Source: Streptomyces lonarensis
GTDB taxonomy: Bacteria; Actinomycetota; Actinomycetes; Streptomycetales; Streptomycetaceae
Reading direction: 5' to 3'
Assembly (NCBI RefSeq): GCF_012033735.1
Contig: NZ_JAAVJD010000001.1
Coordinates: forward strand, 1-64,000
DNA length: 64,000 nt
Shown: one piece after another, positions 17,040 through 25,236 of the stretch
How the letters are laid out: every line of letters begins with the position of its first letter
Position numbering within the stretch: the first letter of the stretch is position 1
The notes under the pieces: model-generated
What the model was told of the DNA's origin: nothing
The model's input: only the letters and a program-made list of their open reading frames with translations
Databases searched by the model: none
Translations under genes and position numbers: made by a program

Positions 17040-17842
17040 CAGCCCCCGCGGGGCTCACCACGCGGTTGATCGCCTGCTTCGACATCGTCGACGGCAGGGT
17101 CACCAAAGCGCGCCGGTTCGCGGACAACATCGATGTCGGCGATGCGGCCGAGGTGGCCGCTTCGGTGTACGCCGACGGGATCGACGAGATCATCTTCTAC
17201 GATATTCTCGCCTCCGCTCAACGCCGCCAAGCAGATCTCGCCACGATCCGCAAGGTCGCTGAGATCGTGTTCGTCCCGCTCACGGTCGGCGGTGGAATCC
17301 GATCGGTGGAAGAAATGCACGCGGTGCTCGCTGCTGGGGCAGAGAAGATCAGTCTTGACTCGATGGCAGTGCGCAACCCCTCGATCATCACGCAGGGCTC
17401 CGACGAGTTCGGCCGCCAGTGCATCGTTCAGTCGATGCAGGTCAAGCGCGTCCCGGCCACGGCTGCGATTCCCAGCGGCTACGAGGTGTTTATTGACGGC
17501 GCCCGGCAGGCCACGGGCTTGGACGCCATCGATTGGGCGCGACGGGGCGAGGAGCTTGGCGCAGGCGAGATCTGCGTCAACTCCATCGACCAGGACGGCA
17601 CCCACGAGGGGTATGACCTGGAGATCACACGTGCGATTGCTGACGCGGTCAATGTTCCGGTGATCGCCTCCGGGGGCGCCGGTTCGCCGGAGCACGCGGC
17701 TGCTGCGTTCACCGAAGCAGGGGCGTCGGCGGCGATCGTCAGCTCGCTGCTGTACTCGCCACGGATGGAGCGCACTCTCCCGGTCGGGGAGATCAAGACC
17801 GAGCTCGCGAAGCGGCACGGGCTTCCCGTTCGCCTGACGTGA
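17027..17842 (+). CDS. HisF-like cyclase subunit paralogue with altered catalytic residue, 271 aa
   Basis: A TIM-barrel homologue of imidazole-glycerol-phosphate synthase HisF. The strand-1 Asp ([11 protein letters not shown], Asp19) is kept. The VGGGIRS and [10 protein letters not shown] phosphate-binding loops and [13 protein letters not shown] are also kept. A gap-free alignment of NPSIITQ...[15 protein letters not shown] with the Thermotoga sequence puts Gln138 where the general base Asp130 should be, so normal cyclase chemistry is doubtful. An ammonia-channelling role with another acceptor is an alternative (inference). GTG 17027 follows AGGAGG at 4 nt; ATG 17036, which overlaps the HisH stop, is the alternative. 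Confidence 0.85.
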   Translation: MSAMTAPAGLTTRLIACFDIVDGRVTKARRFADNIDVGDAAEVAASVYADGIDEIIFYDILASAQRRQADLATIRKVAEIVFVPLTVGGGIRSVEEMHAVLAAGAEKISLDSMAVRNPSIITQGSDEFGRQCIVQSMQVKRVPATAAIPSGYEVFIDGARQATGLDAIDWARRGEELGAGEICVNSIDQDGTHEGYDLEITRAIADAVNVPVIASGGAGSPEHAAAAFTEAGASAAIVSSLLYSPRMERTLPVGEIKTELAKRHGLPVRLT

Positions 17843-17864
17843 GCGCTCTCTGTCTCTGACAGTG

Positions 17865-17901
17865 AACTGGGCCCGGTCGCGGTGTGCGGCCGGGCCCAGT
17901 T
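17865..17901. terminator. Bidirectional terminator
   Basis: AACTGGGCCCGG (17865-17876) pairs perfectly with CCGGGCCCAGTT (17890-17901). It lies between the stop of the HisF-like gene and the stop of the convergent methyltransferase gene, so it separates two convergent transcripts of the same locus. Confidence 0.85.
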
Positions 17902-17936
17902 TCTGTTCGCTGTCGCGGTGCCGTCCCGGAGTGCGG

Positions 17937-18722
17937 TCAGGGCCGGTGAGCGAGGACGAGGTGACGGCTGCTGTCTGCGCTGAGTGGTCTGCCGTCGTAG
18001 CCACTCAACTGTGCGTCGATCCTGAATCCTGCGGCCTGGAGCATGCCGGTGAGTTCATCAGGTGTGTAGAGGCGGACGGAGCTGTAGCTGGTCTCCGTGG
18101 TGCCGTCGCCGTAGGTGGTCGTGGTCTCTCGGTTCAGCCTGCGCGAGACGGGGTCCCACGTAACGTCCTGAGCCGTGTGGGCGTTGCCGCTCCGCACGCT
18201 GCGGGAACCCATGGCGATGGTGTTGGGGTGGGGTGTGAAGTGGTCCATCGCGAAGCGCCCACCGGCACGCAGAACCCGGTGGGCTTCGCGCAGCACGTCC
18301 AGGTCCTCCTCCGGTGTGTCGAGGAAGCCGAAGGAGTTGAAGAGGAGGAGAGCAGCGTCCGCGTGGCCGTCGTCCAGGGGCAGATCACGGACGTCGGCGT
18401 GGAGGAGGCTGAGCCGTTCACCGGCTGCTTCGGCAGTGGCAGCAGCGTGGCGGAGCATGTCCTGGGAGAGGTCGACACCTGTGGTGCGGCCATAGCCTCG
18501 CCGGGTGAGTTCACGGGTGTGCCGGGCGAAGGCACAGCACAGGTCGAGGATCGTGTGGCCGGTTCGCAACCCGAGCCGGCTGACGAGGAAGTCGACGTCT
18601 CGCTCGGTTGTGGCGGCGTCGTGGCTGCCGTACCGCTCCACGTAGGCGCTGCCGCGGTAGTTGGTGATCCACCACGGTTCTTCGTCTGGGGCGGAGGGTT
18701 GATGGGGGCCGTGCTGGGTCAT
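17937..18722 (-). CDS. SAM-dependent methyltransferase, 261 aa
   Basis: A class I small-molecule methyltransferase and the last gene of the eight-gene operon. The SAM motif is [15 protein letters not shown] (motif I, with Cys-Cys in place of the usual Gly-rich turn). Later motifs are [22 protein letters not shown] and the [31 protein letters not shown] stretch. The N-terminal [19 protein letters not shown] and C-terminal [15 protein letters not shown] are typical. The ATG at 18722 overlaps the HisA-like stop (ATGA). It probably methylates an intermediate of this pathway; substrate unknown. Confidence 0.82.
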   Translation of the reverse strand: MTQHGPHQPSAPDEEPWWITNYRGSAYVERYGSHDAATTERDVDFLVSRLGLRTGHTILDLCCAFARHTRELTRRGYGRTTGVDLSQDMLRHAAATAEAAGERLSLLHADVRDLPLDDGHADAALLLFNSFGFLDTPEEDLDVLREAHRVLRAGGRFAMDHFTPHPNTIAMGSRSVRSGNAHTAQDVTWDPVSRRLNRETTTTYGDGTTETSYSSVRLYTPDELTGMLQAAGFRIDAQLSGYDGRPLSADSSRHLVLAHRP

Positions 18723-19501
18723 GTGTGCTTCTCCCCGGGAGGCGTGCAGTGGGTGCGGCCGTCTGGGCCGGAGAGGCCGAGAGGGGCGCTCAGGTAGGCG
18801 CGGCCGACGACGGCGCCCCAGCCGGCGTGCCACAGCCGGTGGAGGTCGCTCCAGTTGCTCAGGCCGCCCGCGTACCACAGGGGAGCGTGCGGATGTCGAC
18901 TCGCGATGTTGTCGAGTGTCTGCCAGGGCGGCGGGGTGCGCTGGGTTGCTGCACGGGCGTCTGTGATCAGTACGGGTTGGAGGCCACCGGTGGCGTCCAG
19001 GAGCGCGTTCAGGGCGTCTGACAGGAGTAGTTGGGTGGGACGGGTGAAGCCGTCGGTGATGATTCGCCCTTCGTGCATGTCGACGGACAGCATCAGCTGT
19101 CCGTCGCGGGCGAGGGTGGTGAAGTTCGGCCACGCGTGCGGGTCTAGGCGTCCGTCGGGGAACAGGCCGGTCGAGCCGAGTAGGACCCCGGCTGCTCCCG
19201 CCTGGAGCAGGCGGGGGACGGTCGGGTCTCGTGGGGTCAGCCGGCCTCCCACCCACAGGCGTCCGGGGTGGCGACGCACCGCGGTTTCCAGCAGCGTTGA
19301 ACTGGTGGTGGCACCGGTGGAGCGGTCGAGGTCGATGAGGGCTGCGGGCACGTCCTCAGCGAGGAGGGCGGCCAGGAGCTGCGACGGTTGTGTCCCGGGC
19401 CGGGCGGGGACTCTTCCGTGGTGGACGTCGAGGTTGACCCGCCAGTCGCCACAGGGGGCGGGGCTGGCGCCGGTGGTCGTGGTGAGCGTCGTGGTGAGCA
19501 T
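18719..19501 (-). CDS. HisA-like TIM-barrel isomerase paralogue, 260 aa
   Basis: This resembles HisA/PriA, which isomerises ProFAR by an Amadori rearrangement. Both catalytic aspartates appear present: Asp25 in VNLDVHHGRVPARPG and Asp141 in LMLSVDMHEGRIITDGF. VLLGSTGL and WYAGGLSNWSDL/AVVGRAYL correspond to the two phosphate-binding loops, although VGGRL has lost a glycine of VGGGI. The sequence is strongly diverged from housekeeping HisA. It probably performs the same chemistry on a related aminoaldose phosphate (inference). ATG 19501 is 15 nt after the upstream stop; its own stop overlaps the methyltransferase start. Confidence 0.72.
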   Translation of the reverse strand: MLTTTLTTTTGASPAPCGDWRVNLDVHHGRVPARPGTQPSQLLAALLAEDVPAALIDLDRSTGATTSSTLLETAVRRHPGRLWVGGRLTPRDPTVPRLLQAGAAGVLLGSTGLFPDGRLDPHAWPNFTTLARDGQLMLSVDMHEGRIITDGFTRPTQLLLSDALNALLDATGGLQPVLITDARAATQRTPPPWQTLDNIASRHPHAPLWYAGGLSNWSDLHRLWHAGWGAVVGRAYLSAPLGLSGPDGRTHCTPPGEKHT

Positions 19502-19516
19502 GCGGGCGGCTCCGGG

Positions 19517-20842
19517 TCAGGGAGTGGTGGGCGGGGCCGGGCGCGGCACGGGTGGTTCGCGCCAGTACGCGGCGTCGGCGAGTTCGGTTCGCATGGCGTC
19601 GAGCTGGCTTGTGCTCCATGCGCCGGTGCTCACCGCGAGGTCGAAGCTGGTCTCCATCTGCTGGTGCAGGGTGCCCGGGACGTGGTGGGCAGGGTCTCGG
19701 AGGTAGGCGTCTGCGTCGTTGCGCAGGAGGTGGTCGATCAGACGGTGCTGGATGCTGTGGTGCAGGTTGGGGCGCAGGCTGGGCAGGTCGGCGGCGTTGG
19801 CGATGTCGTGCCGGCCCGAACGGTGGTACAGAGTCCAGGCGGACTCCACGCTTCGGGTGATGGCTCGGCCGCCGAGCTGTTCGACAAGGGCCCGCGTGGC
19901 GCGCAGTGTGCTTCCGTAGCCCACGTTGTCGTCGACGACGAGGGCGGTTGCTCCCTTGACTGCGGCGGCCAGGTGGTTCCGGTACGCGAGGGGCGCGGTG
20001 GCGCGGTGGCGAACGGTTCCGCAGGCGCCGAGGTAGTTGATCGCTGCCTGGTCGTGGAAGCCGAGGCGGACCAGATGCACGTCGATGGGCCGCCCGAGCA
20101 CCGCGGGAAGCACAGTCCGGGCGGCCAGCGCGAAGGACAGCGACCCGTAGAGCGGGGCGAGGATGGCGGTGATCTCGGGCCGGGGCGCCAGGACACGGTG
20201 AGCCAGGAAGCGCAGCTCGTCTGTGATCTTGTCAGGGCTGTCGAGCTCGCGGAAGCTACGCCACCCCGTCTCCAGTGACTCCAGCAGCGCGAGGTCGTCG
20301 GGGGCCGGGGGACGCGGGATGGCCCCGAGTACGTCGTGCCGTACGGCGGTCGTTGCCGTGGCGCAGTCCAGGAGCCGGTCGAGCGCGGCGGGCCGCGGAT
20401 CGCTCTCGGAGCTGGGGTGGTCGGTGAGGTCCTGCCAGAGGGCATAGACCGCAGCGGCGGTCAGGTTGTGCAGGTTGTCGAGCAGCGCGTACCGCAGCGC
20501 GGGTGTTCGGTCCGGCGCGTCGCGGTCCAGACGCGAGAGCGCTGTGCCGAGCGTCGTGCAGGTCGACAGCGATCCGCGGGGCAGGTAGTAGGCCCGGCCG
20601 CGGCTGAGTCGGACTCTTCGTCCGCCTGTGAGGGTGCTGTCTTTCACGGTGGGGAAGAGTGTGTCGAGGCGGCCGAGGTCCACCCCCGCGCGCGAGGCCC
20701 GGCGCAACTCGGCTTCGGGGATGTGTACCAGGCCCAACAGGTCGCAGGAGGGGCGGTGCTCGATTCGAGTTGCGGCGAGTCGAGACGTGCCGGGCGGAGT
20801 TGACCGGTGCGTGCGATGCGGCGTGGTGGCGGTGGCGGTCAC
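19517..20842 (-). CDS. Phosphoribosyltransferase-fold protein with N-terminal extension, 441 aa
   Basis: The C-terminal half has a type I PRTase PRPP loop, TALVVDDNVGYGSTLRA, preceded by a strand-rich Rossmann-like region (ITAILAPLYGSLSFALAARTVL, IDVHLVRLGFHD). The N-terminal about 200 residues are unrecognised; they include HIPEAELRRASRAGVDLGRLDTLFP. The GTG at 20842 overlaps the HAD stop (GTGA), so the long reading frame upstream is not used. It would bind PRPP or a nucleotide and either transfer phosphoribose or act as a sensor. It is one of three PRTase-fold proteins in this operon. Confidence 0.7.
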   Translation of the reverse strand: MTATATTPHRTHRSTPPGTSRLAATRIEHRPSCDLLGLVHIPEAELRRASRAGVDLGRLDTLFPTVKDSTLTGGRRVRLSRGRAYYLPRGSLSTCTTLGTALSRLDRDAPDRTPALRYALLDNLHNLTAAAVYALWQDLTDHPSSESDPRPAALDRLLDCATATTAVRHDVLGAIPRPPAPDDLALLESLETGWRSFRELDSPDKITDELRFLAHRVLAPRPEITAILAPLYGSLSFALAARTVLPAVLGRPIDVHLVRLGFHDQAAINYLGACGTVRHRATAPLAYRNHLAAAVKGATALVVDDNVGYGSTLRATRALVEQLGGRAITRSVESAWTLYHRSGRHDIANAADLPSLRPNLHHSIQHRLIDHLLRNDADAYLRDPAHHVPGTLHQQMETSFDLAVSTGAWSTSQLDAMRTELADAAYWREPPVPRPAPPTTP

Positions 20843-21624
20843 GTGGGTTCTGCTCTCCGGTGCGGACTGTTCGTGGCGTGGTCGCACAGGGCGGCCAGGC
20901 AGGAGGCGAGGTCGCTGAAGCGTGCGGTGGGCGGCGCTCCTACTGGGGGCTGTTCGCCGGCGGGGCTGATCCACACCGGGTGCATGCCGACGTTGCGGGC
21001 TCCAACGACGTCGGTTGCCCACTCGTCGCCGACGTACAGACACTGCTCGGGCCGGACTGCCATCTCGGCGCATGCCTGTTGGAACGGCGCGGGGTCCGGC
21101 TTGCGGCGGCTGTTGCCGAGGGCACAGACAACGGTCCTGAAGTGGTGCGCGAGACCGCTGTGGACCAGTTTGGCGTGCTGCTGGTCGGTGTCGCCGTTGG
21201 TGATCACACCGAGTTGGACGGTGCGCGCGAGTCTGCGCAACGAATCGCTGGTGGCGAGGTCTGGCTTGAGACCGCACAGTTGCCTCTCGGCAAAGTCAGC
21301 TGCGTGAGCGGTCAGCTCTCGTTCGGGCATGTCGATGCCGACCTGCTGCAGAGCGAGCTGCCAGACGTACTTCCGTGCTGCGGTGTGCGAGCCGAGTGGA
21401 GCGAGGGCCCGGTCGTAGTCGCCCCACAGGGTGGCGGAGGTACGTGTGTAGGAGCTGACGATGTCAGCCGCGGTCACGGCGAGATGGTTGCCGGCGAGGT
21501 CGGCGGCGATGTCGGCGAGGGCGCGCTGCCAGACCTGGTGGGTCGGGATCAGGGTGTTGTCGATGTCGAACAGCACGGTGGTGACGGTCGGCGGAAGGAC
21601 GTGAGCCTGGTTCGGGTGGATCAC
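20839..21624 (-). CDS. HAD-superfamily phosphatase, 261 aa
   Basis: A haloacid-dehalogenase-type phosphatase with a C1 cap. Motif I is LFDIDNTLI (nucleophile Asp and acid/base Asp). Motif II is GVITNGDTDQQ, motif III the Lys in RRKPDP, and motif IV GDEWATDVVGA. The length is typical of subfamily IA. It probably removes a phosphate from a sugar-phosphate or nucleotide intermediate. The ATG at 21624 overlaps the upstream stop by 4 nt and its stop overlaps the next GTG, so it is tightly coupled on both sides. Confidence 0.85.
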   Translation of the reverse strand: MIHPNQAHVLPPTVTTVLFDIDNTLIPTHQVWQRALADIAADLAGNHLAVTAADIVSSYTRTSATLWGDYDRALAPLGSHTAARKYVWQLALQQVGIDMPERELTAHAADFAERQLCGLKPDLATSDSLRRLARTVQLGVITNGDTDQQHAKLVHSGLAHHFRTVVCALGNSRRKPDPAPFQQACAEMAVRPEQCLYVGDEWATDVVGARNVGMHPVWISPAGEQPPVGAPPTARFSDLASCLAALCDHATNSPHRRAEPT

Positions 21625-24485
21625 CGGATCGCTCCGTGGCCGGTCATCCGTGCGGCAAGGGCGAGGGCGGCCAGCCCCTCGGCTGCGGCGGGGGGCTCTT
21701 CGCCGCGGGTGAGCCGGAAGTACAGGTCAGGTACGAGCAGACCGAGGATGCGGCCCCGGTCCAGGGGGAGTCCGTCGAAGCGGTTGAGCAACCAGGTGCT
21801 GTTGAGCACCTGTTCGCCCACTGCCCCAGTCATCTGGCAGGTGATCTGGAGTGTGCCGTTGCGTTCGTGCACGGCTGCTTCCGTGAACAGGTCGGTGTGC
21901 TTCAGGCAGGAGCCGGCCAGCTTGGCGAGGGTCTGGTCGAGGTCGTGAAGACCGGCGAACTCGGCGTCGATCACCCACCACTCCGGCTGGCTCCGGTGGA
22001 CCACCACGTTGCCCAGGTGGAGGTCGCCGGTCGTGTGAACCAGCCAGCCGCTCGCGGGGGCCGGAGTGAGGGAACGCCGGGCGAGGTGGACGAGGCTGCC
22101 GCAGCTGAGCTGGGTCGGTGCGCCGTTGAGGTGCAGGGTGTGCCCTGACCAGGGCTGGAGTCGACGTGCCAGGTCTTCGACCCAGCCGGAGAGGACAGCG
22201 GGCGTCTCCAACGAGTGGTCCACTGCCGCATCTGTGCGCGGTGTCAGTGTCGCGGTGGCGCCGTGCACCAGCCGGGTGGCCAGTTCGCCCAGGACCCGCA
22301 GGAAGCGGTCCGGGGCGGTGTTCGACAGGGTCCGTAGAGGGACGCCGTCCAGATTCTGCGCCACCAGGGTGGCCTCCTCGCCGCGGTAGTGCAGTGCGGT
22401 GGCCGGCACGGGCAGGTGGCGGGCGAGCGCCTGGAGGCCGGTGTGCTCCCGTTCGGCGAAGGCGCGGCTGCGGCCGGGCTTGATGACGACCCTGCCCTCC
22501 GTGGTGCTGACGGCGAAGACCGGGGTGCTGCTCGGCCGCAGCTGGGTGAGGCGCCCGTCCGCCGAGGTGTAGGCGGGAGCATCGTCATGGCAGTCGTCTG
22601 GGATTTCCCAGTAGCGGCCCGGGACTTCACTTCGGACCCGTTCCACGGCTGCGTCGATGGAGCAGGTCAGCGGCAGCGGGGCGGGTCGTTCGAGCAGCAG
22701 CGCCGTGTCCAGAAGGCCGCCGTCGAGCACGGTCCAGCGGGCCTGGTCGTCCTCGCCCGAGTACAGGAGCCGGACGCGACCTGCGCCGTCGGGGAGGACG
22801 GCGGGGTAGAACGCGTAGCGGGAGTCGGGAGAGTCGGGGCCACCTCGGTGCAGCACGAGGCCGAGCGGGCGCCAGTTGAGACCATCGCGCGAGTGCGCGG
22901 CGGCCAGTGACCGGGAGGAGCCGGCACCGTAGAACATGAGCAGGCCGCCGTTGGTACTTGCGGTGACGGCGGGGCAGTCGGCGGCGTATGCGTCGGGGGC
23001 GCCGGCTGGGCCGGTGGTGACGACAACACCGTGTCGCTGCCAGGTCAGGCCGTCGGGCGATGTTGCCACGTGGATGCGCCGGTGGTGGCCGTCGCGCCCC
23101 GCGTACCACATCCACCACGTGCCGTCACGGTGCAGCACGGTGGGCAGCAGAACGTGTTCGCTGTCCGTAGCAGCCGCCTGGGTGCTGGGGGCCAGGATGA
23201 GCCGAGGCGGGCCCCATGTTGCGCCGCTGTCGCGGCTGATGGTGCGGTAGATCGACCAGCGCCCGCCGTCAGGGCGTGCGCTGAGGTAGGCATGCAGCTC
23301 GTTGCGGTGCGTCGTCAGGCTGACGCCGGTCACGTCGTCGCAGCCGTCGGGGGTCGGCAGGGGCCGGGCATCGGCCAAGGACACCGGACCGGCGCCCGGC
23401 GCCGGAAGGCGGGCGAGCACGACGCGGTTGCGGCCACCGGTGTACCAGGGCTCGGGCGCTCGGCCGGGCAGCTGGCGAGGAGCGTAGACACGGGCGTCCG
23501 CGGGGCCGACGGCCATGGCGATCAGGCGCCGACCCTGGTGGTTCACGACGGCCGGCGCAAAGGCTACGCGGCCCTCGGCACCGGCCAGAAGCTGGCCACC
23601 AGCCCCGACGATGTCCGCTCGGCCCGCCGCGCGCCGGGACCGCCGGTCTGCGCGGGGTAGCCTCGCCGCGGCAGCGGACAGCAAGAAGTGATCACCGGCT
23701 TCGAGGAGTTCGGCCAGCCGCGTGGTGGAACGCACGGCCCGACTCAGCGCGGTGAACGCCGCCTCGTCGGCAGCGCTGTGGTCCACGTACGGTCGCATCC
23801 ACGCTGCGACACCTTCCAGCGAGTGCCGGTCGGTGATCTCCAGCCCGGCCGCTTCGAGCAGCGCTTCGCCCTCCACCAGGTGGTGCGTGCGGGCGGGCGG
23901 CATGTAGTCCTCGGCCGACACCCGCGGCAGCGGCTGGTAGCGGCCGTGCTCCAGGTAGCCACCGTCCACCAGGGCGGACATCTCTGCGAACCGGCCGCGC
24001 TTCAGCAGGTCTCGCAAGATGGATGTGCGGGTCAGGAAGATCGCGTGAAGACGTCCTCCCGGCGCCAGCGCCGACGCTGCACGGCGCACTGCCTCGGCGG
24101 CATCCGCATCGTCGAGCAGGTGGTACAGCGGACCGAACATCAGCACGACGTCGAACTGCCCCGCAGGAACCGTCACGTGCTGCGCCGCGGCGTGCTGAGT
24201 GCCGAGAAGCTGCCCGTCCAAGCCGGCTTCGACGAACCTGGCACGTGCGCTGTTCAAGCTGGCAATGGACAGATCCACCAGCGCCACCTGGTGCCCGCGA
24301 CGTGCCAGTTGAAGGGCGTGGGTGCCGGGGCCGGAACCGAGGTCCAGAATGCGACTGGCGCGGGGGAGATCCGCCAGGACCGAGTGGTGAATCACCTCGT
24401 TCTCCAGACGGTGGTAAGGCCCGGAGCGGGTCCGCTGCCACTCCCGTTCAGGATCGGCGTCGTAGTAGCCGGCCACCTCCTGCAT
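21621..24485 (-). CDS. Fusion: methyltransferase / five-bladed beta-propeller (GH43-like) / APH-type kinase, 954 aa
   Basis: Three domains lie in one uninterrupted frame. Residues about 1-260 are a SAM methyltransferase (ILDLGSGPGTHAL, about 46-58, and VVLMFGPLYHL). Residues about 290-600 have the repeated blades of a glycosidase-type propeller (WYTGGRNRVVLARL, WWMWYAGRDGHHRRIHVATSPDGLTW, MFYGAGSSRSLAAAHSRDGLNW). Residues about 640-954 are an aminoglycoside-phosphotransferase-like kinase with GDLHLGNVVVH and VIDAEFAG; the His before GD is replaced by Thr. ATG 24485 follows the previous stop by one base; a start 141 nt further upstream would overlap that gene. This architecture is new to me. 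Confidence 0.8.
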   Translation of the reverse strand: MQEVAGYYDADPEREWQRTRSGPYHRLENEVIHHSVLADLPRASRILDLGSGPGTHALQLARRGHQVALVDLSIASLNSARARFVEAGLDGQLLGTQHAAAQHVTVPAGQFDVVLMFGPLYHLLDDADAAEAVRRAASALAPGGRLHAIFLTRTSILRDLLKRGRFAEMSALVDGGYLEHGRYQPLPRVSAEDYMPPARTHHLVEGEALLEAAGLEITDRHSLEGVAAWMRPYVDHSAADEAAFTALSRAVRSTTRLAELLEAGDHFLLSAAAARLPRADRRSRRAAGRADIVGAGGQLLAGAEGRVAFAPAVVNHQGRRLIAMAVGPADARVYAPRQLPGRAPEPWYTGGRNRVVLARLPAPGAGPVSLADARPLPTPDGCDDVTGVSLTTHRNELHAYLSARPDGGRWSIYRTISRDSGATWGPPRLILAPSTQAAATDSEHVLLPTVLHRDGTWWMWYAGRDGHHRRIHVATSPDGLTWQRHGVVVTTGPAGAPDAYAADCPAVTASTNGGLLMFYGAGSSRSLAAAHSRDGLNWRPLGLVLHRGGPDSPDSRYAFYPAVLPDGAGRVRLLYSGEDDQARWTVLDGGLLDTALLLERPAPLPLTCSIDAAVERVRSEVPGRYWEIPDDCHDDAPAYTSADGRLTQLRPSSTPVFAVSTTEGRVVIKPGRSRAFAEREHTGLQALARHLPVPATALHYRGEEATLVAQNLDGVPLRTLSNTAPDRFLRVLGELATRLVHGATATLTPRTDAAVDHSLETPAVLSGWVEDLARRLQPWSGHTLHLNGAPTQLSCGSLVHLARRSLTPAPASGWLVHTTGDLHLGNVVVHRSQPEWWVIDAEFAGLHDLDQTLAKLAGSCLKHTDLFTEAAVHERNGTLQITCQMTGAVGEQVLNSTWLLNRFDGLPLDRGRILGLLVPDLYFRLTRGEEPPAAAEGLAALALAARMTGHGAIR

Positions 24486-24486
24486 G

Positions 24487-25236
24487 TCACAGGTCACGCT
24501 GGTGGCCGGTGCCCGTCCCTCCGGGAAGAGACCAGCGATCCCCTTCACGCTGGAGTCGGCGTCGAGCGGCGAGTCGAGCGAGGTGGAACTCAAGGAGATC
24601 GGAACCGATGTCATGGCCGAGGTCACGCAGCCTCTCGTCGAACTGGGCGGTTGTCAGTGGGCCGGCGGCCAACAGGCACGCCGCGGTCTGGTCGGCATCA
24701 CGCAGGACCCGCCAGGGAAGAACCAGCGCAGGAAGGTCCGACATGGTCCAGGCAGCGAAGTGCGGCCCCGGGGCCGCCGTGTCCGAGGCAGCGAGACAGG
24801 CCAACTCCGGCTGGTAGTGCGAGAGGTGGTCGAGGAAGAAGCGAGCGGTGCGACCGGAGTCGACCACTTCGTCCACGACGATCAGTGGTTTCCCGGTCTG
24901 CGGTTCCCCGGCTCGGAGAAGGCCGTCGGCCGCGGCGATCAGCTCCACGCCGTCGGTGCGCCCTTCCCCGCCTCGGCGTGCGGCGGCGGCCAGCACCGTC
25001 GAACCGGGCAGCAGATCGGCGAGAGACTGGGCGGCAACCCACCCGCCCTGCATGATTCCGACGAGCGTCACTGAGCGACCCGGATGGGCGCGGCGGATCT
25101 GATCAGCCACGTCGGAGACCATCTGTTGGTAGGCGCGCCACGAGACCATGCGGGCCCGGCGGCCGGCAGCCGCAGTGAACACGAGGTCGGACGTCGGAAC
25201 TTCGGCCCCGGTTCGTCGGCGTGGGTGGTCAGGCAC
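24487..25236 (-). CDS. Phosphoribosyltransferase-like protein, 249 aa
   Basis: Resembles hypoxanthine-type PRTases. VSWRAYQQMVSDVADQIRRAHPGRSVTLVGIMQGGWVAAQSLADLLPG is followed by the PRPP loop PLIVVDEVVDSGRTARFF. The C-terminal about 80 residues (ALVLPWRVLRDADQTAACLL...DERLRDLGHDIGSDLLEFHLARL) look like a small helical, winged-helix-like extension. The GTG at 25236 overlaps the preceding stop by 8 nt, which excludes the longer upstream frame. It could salvage or attach a base to phosphoribose; the base is unknown. Confidence 0.75.
   Translation of the reverse strand: MPDHPRRRTGAEVPTSDLVFTAAAGRRARMVSWRAYQQMVSDVADQIRRAHPGRSVTLVGIMQGGWVAAQSLADLLPGSTVLAAAARRGGEGRTDGVELIAAADGLLRAGEPQTGKPLIVVDEVVDSGRTARFFLDHLSHYQPELACLAASDTAAPGPHFAAWTMSDLPALVLPWRVLRDADQTAACLLAAGPLTTAQFDERLRDLGHDIGSDLLEFHLARLAARRRLQREGDRWSLPGGTGTGHQRDL

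Noticed and set aside
20842-21277. Long N-terminal extension of the 441-aa PRTase-fold protein
   Set aside because: The extension is antisense-like Arg/Pro-rich sequence lying over the HAD gene. The GTG overlapping the HAD stop is the natural start.
24486-24626. Upstream start of the fusion protein (47 extra residues)
   Set aside because: It would overlap the PRTase gene by 140 nt, whereas the ATG at 24485 follows that gene's stop directly and begins at a typical methyltransferase N-terminus.
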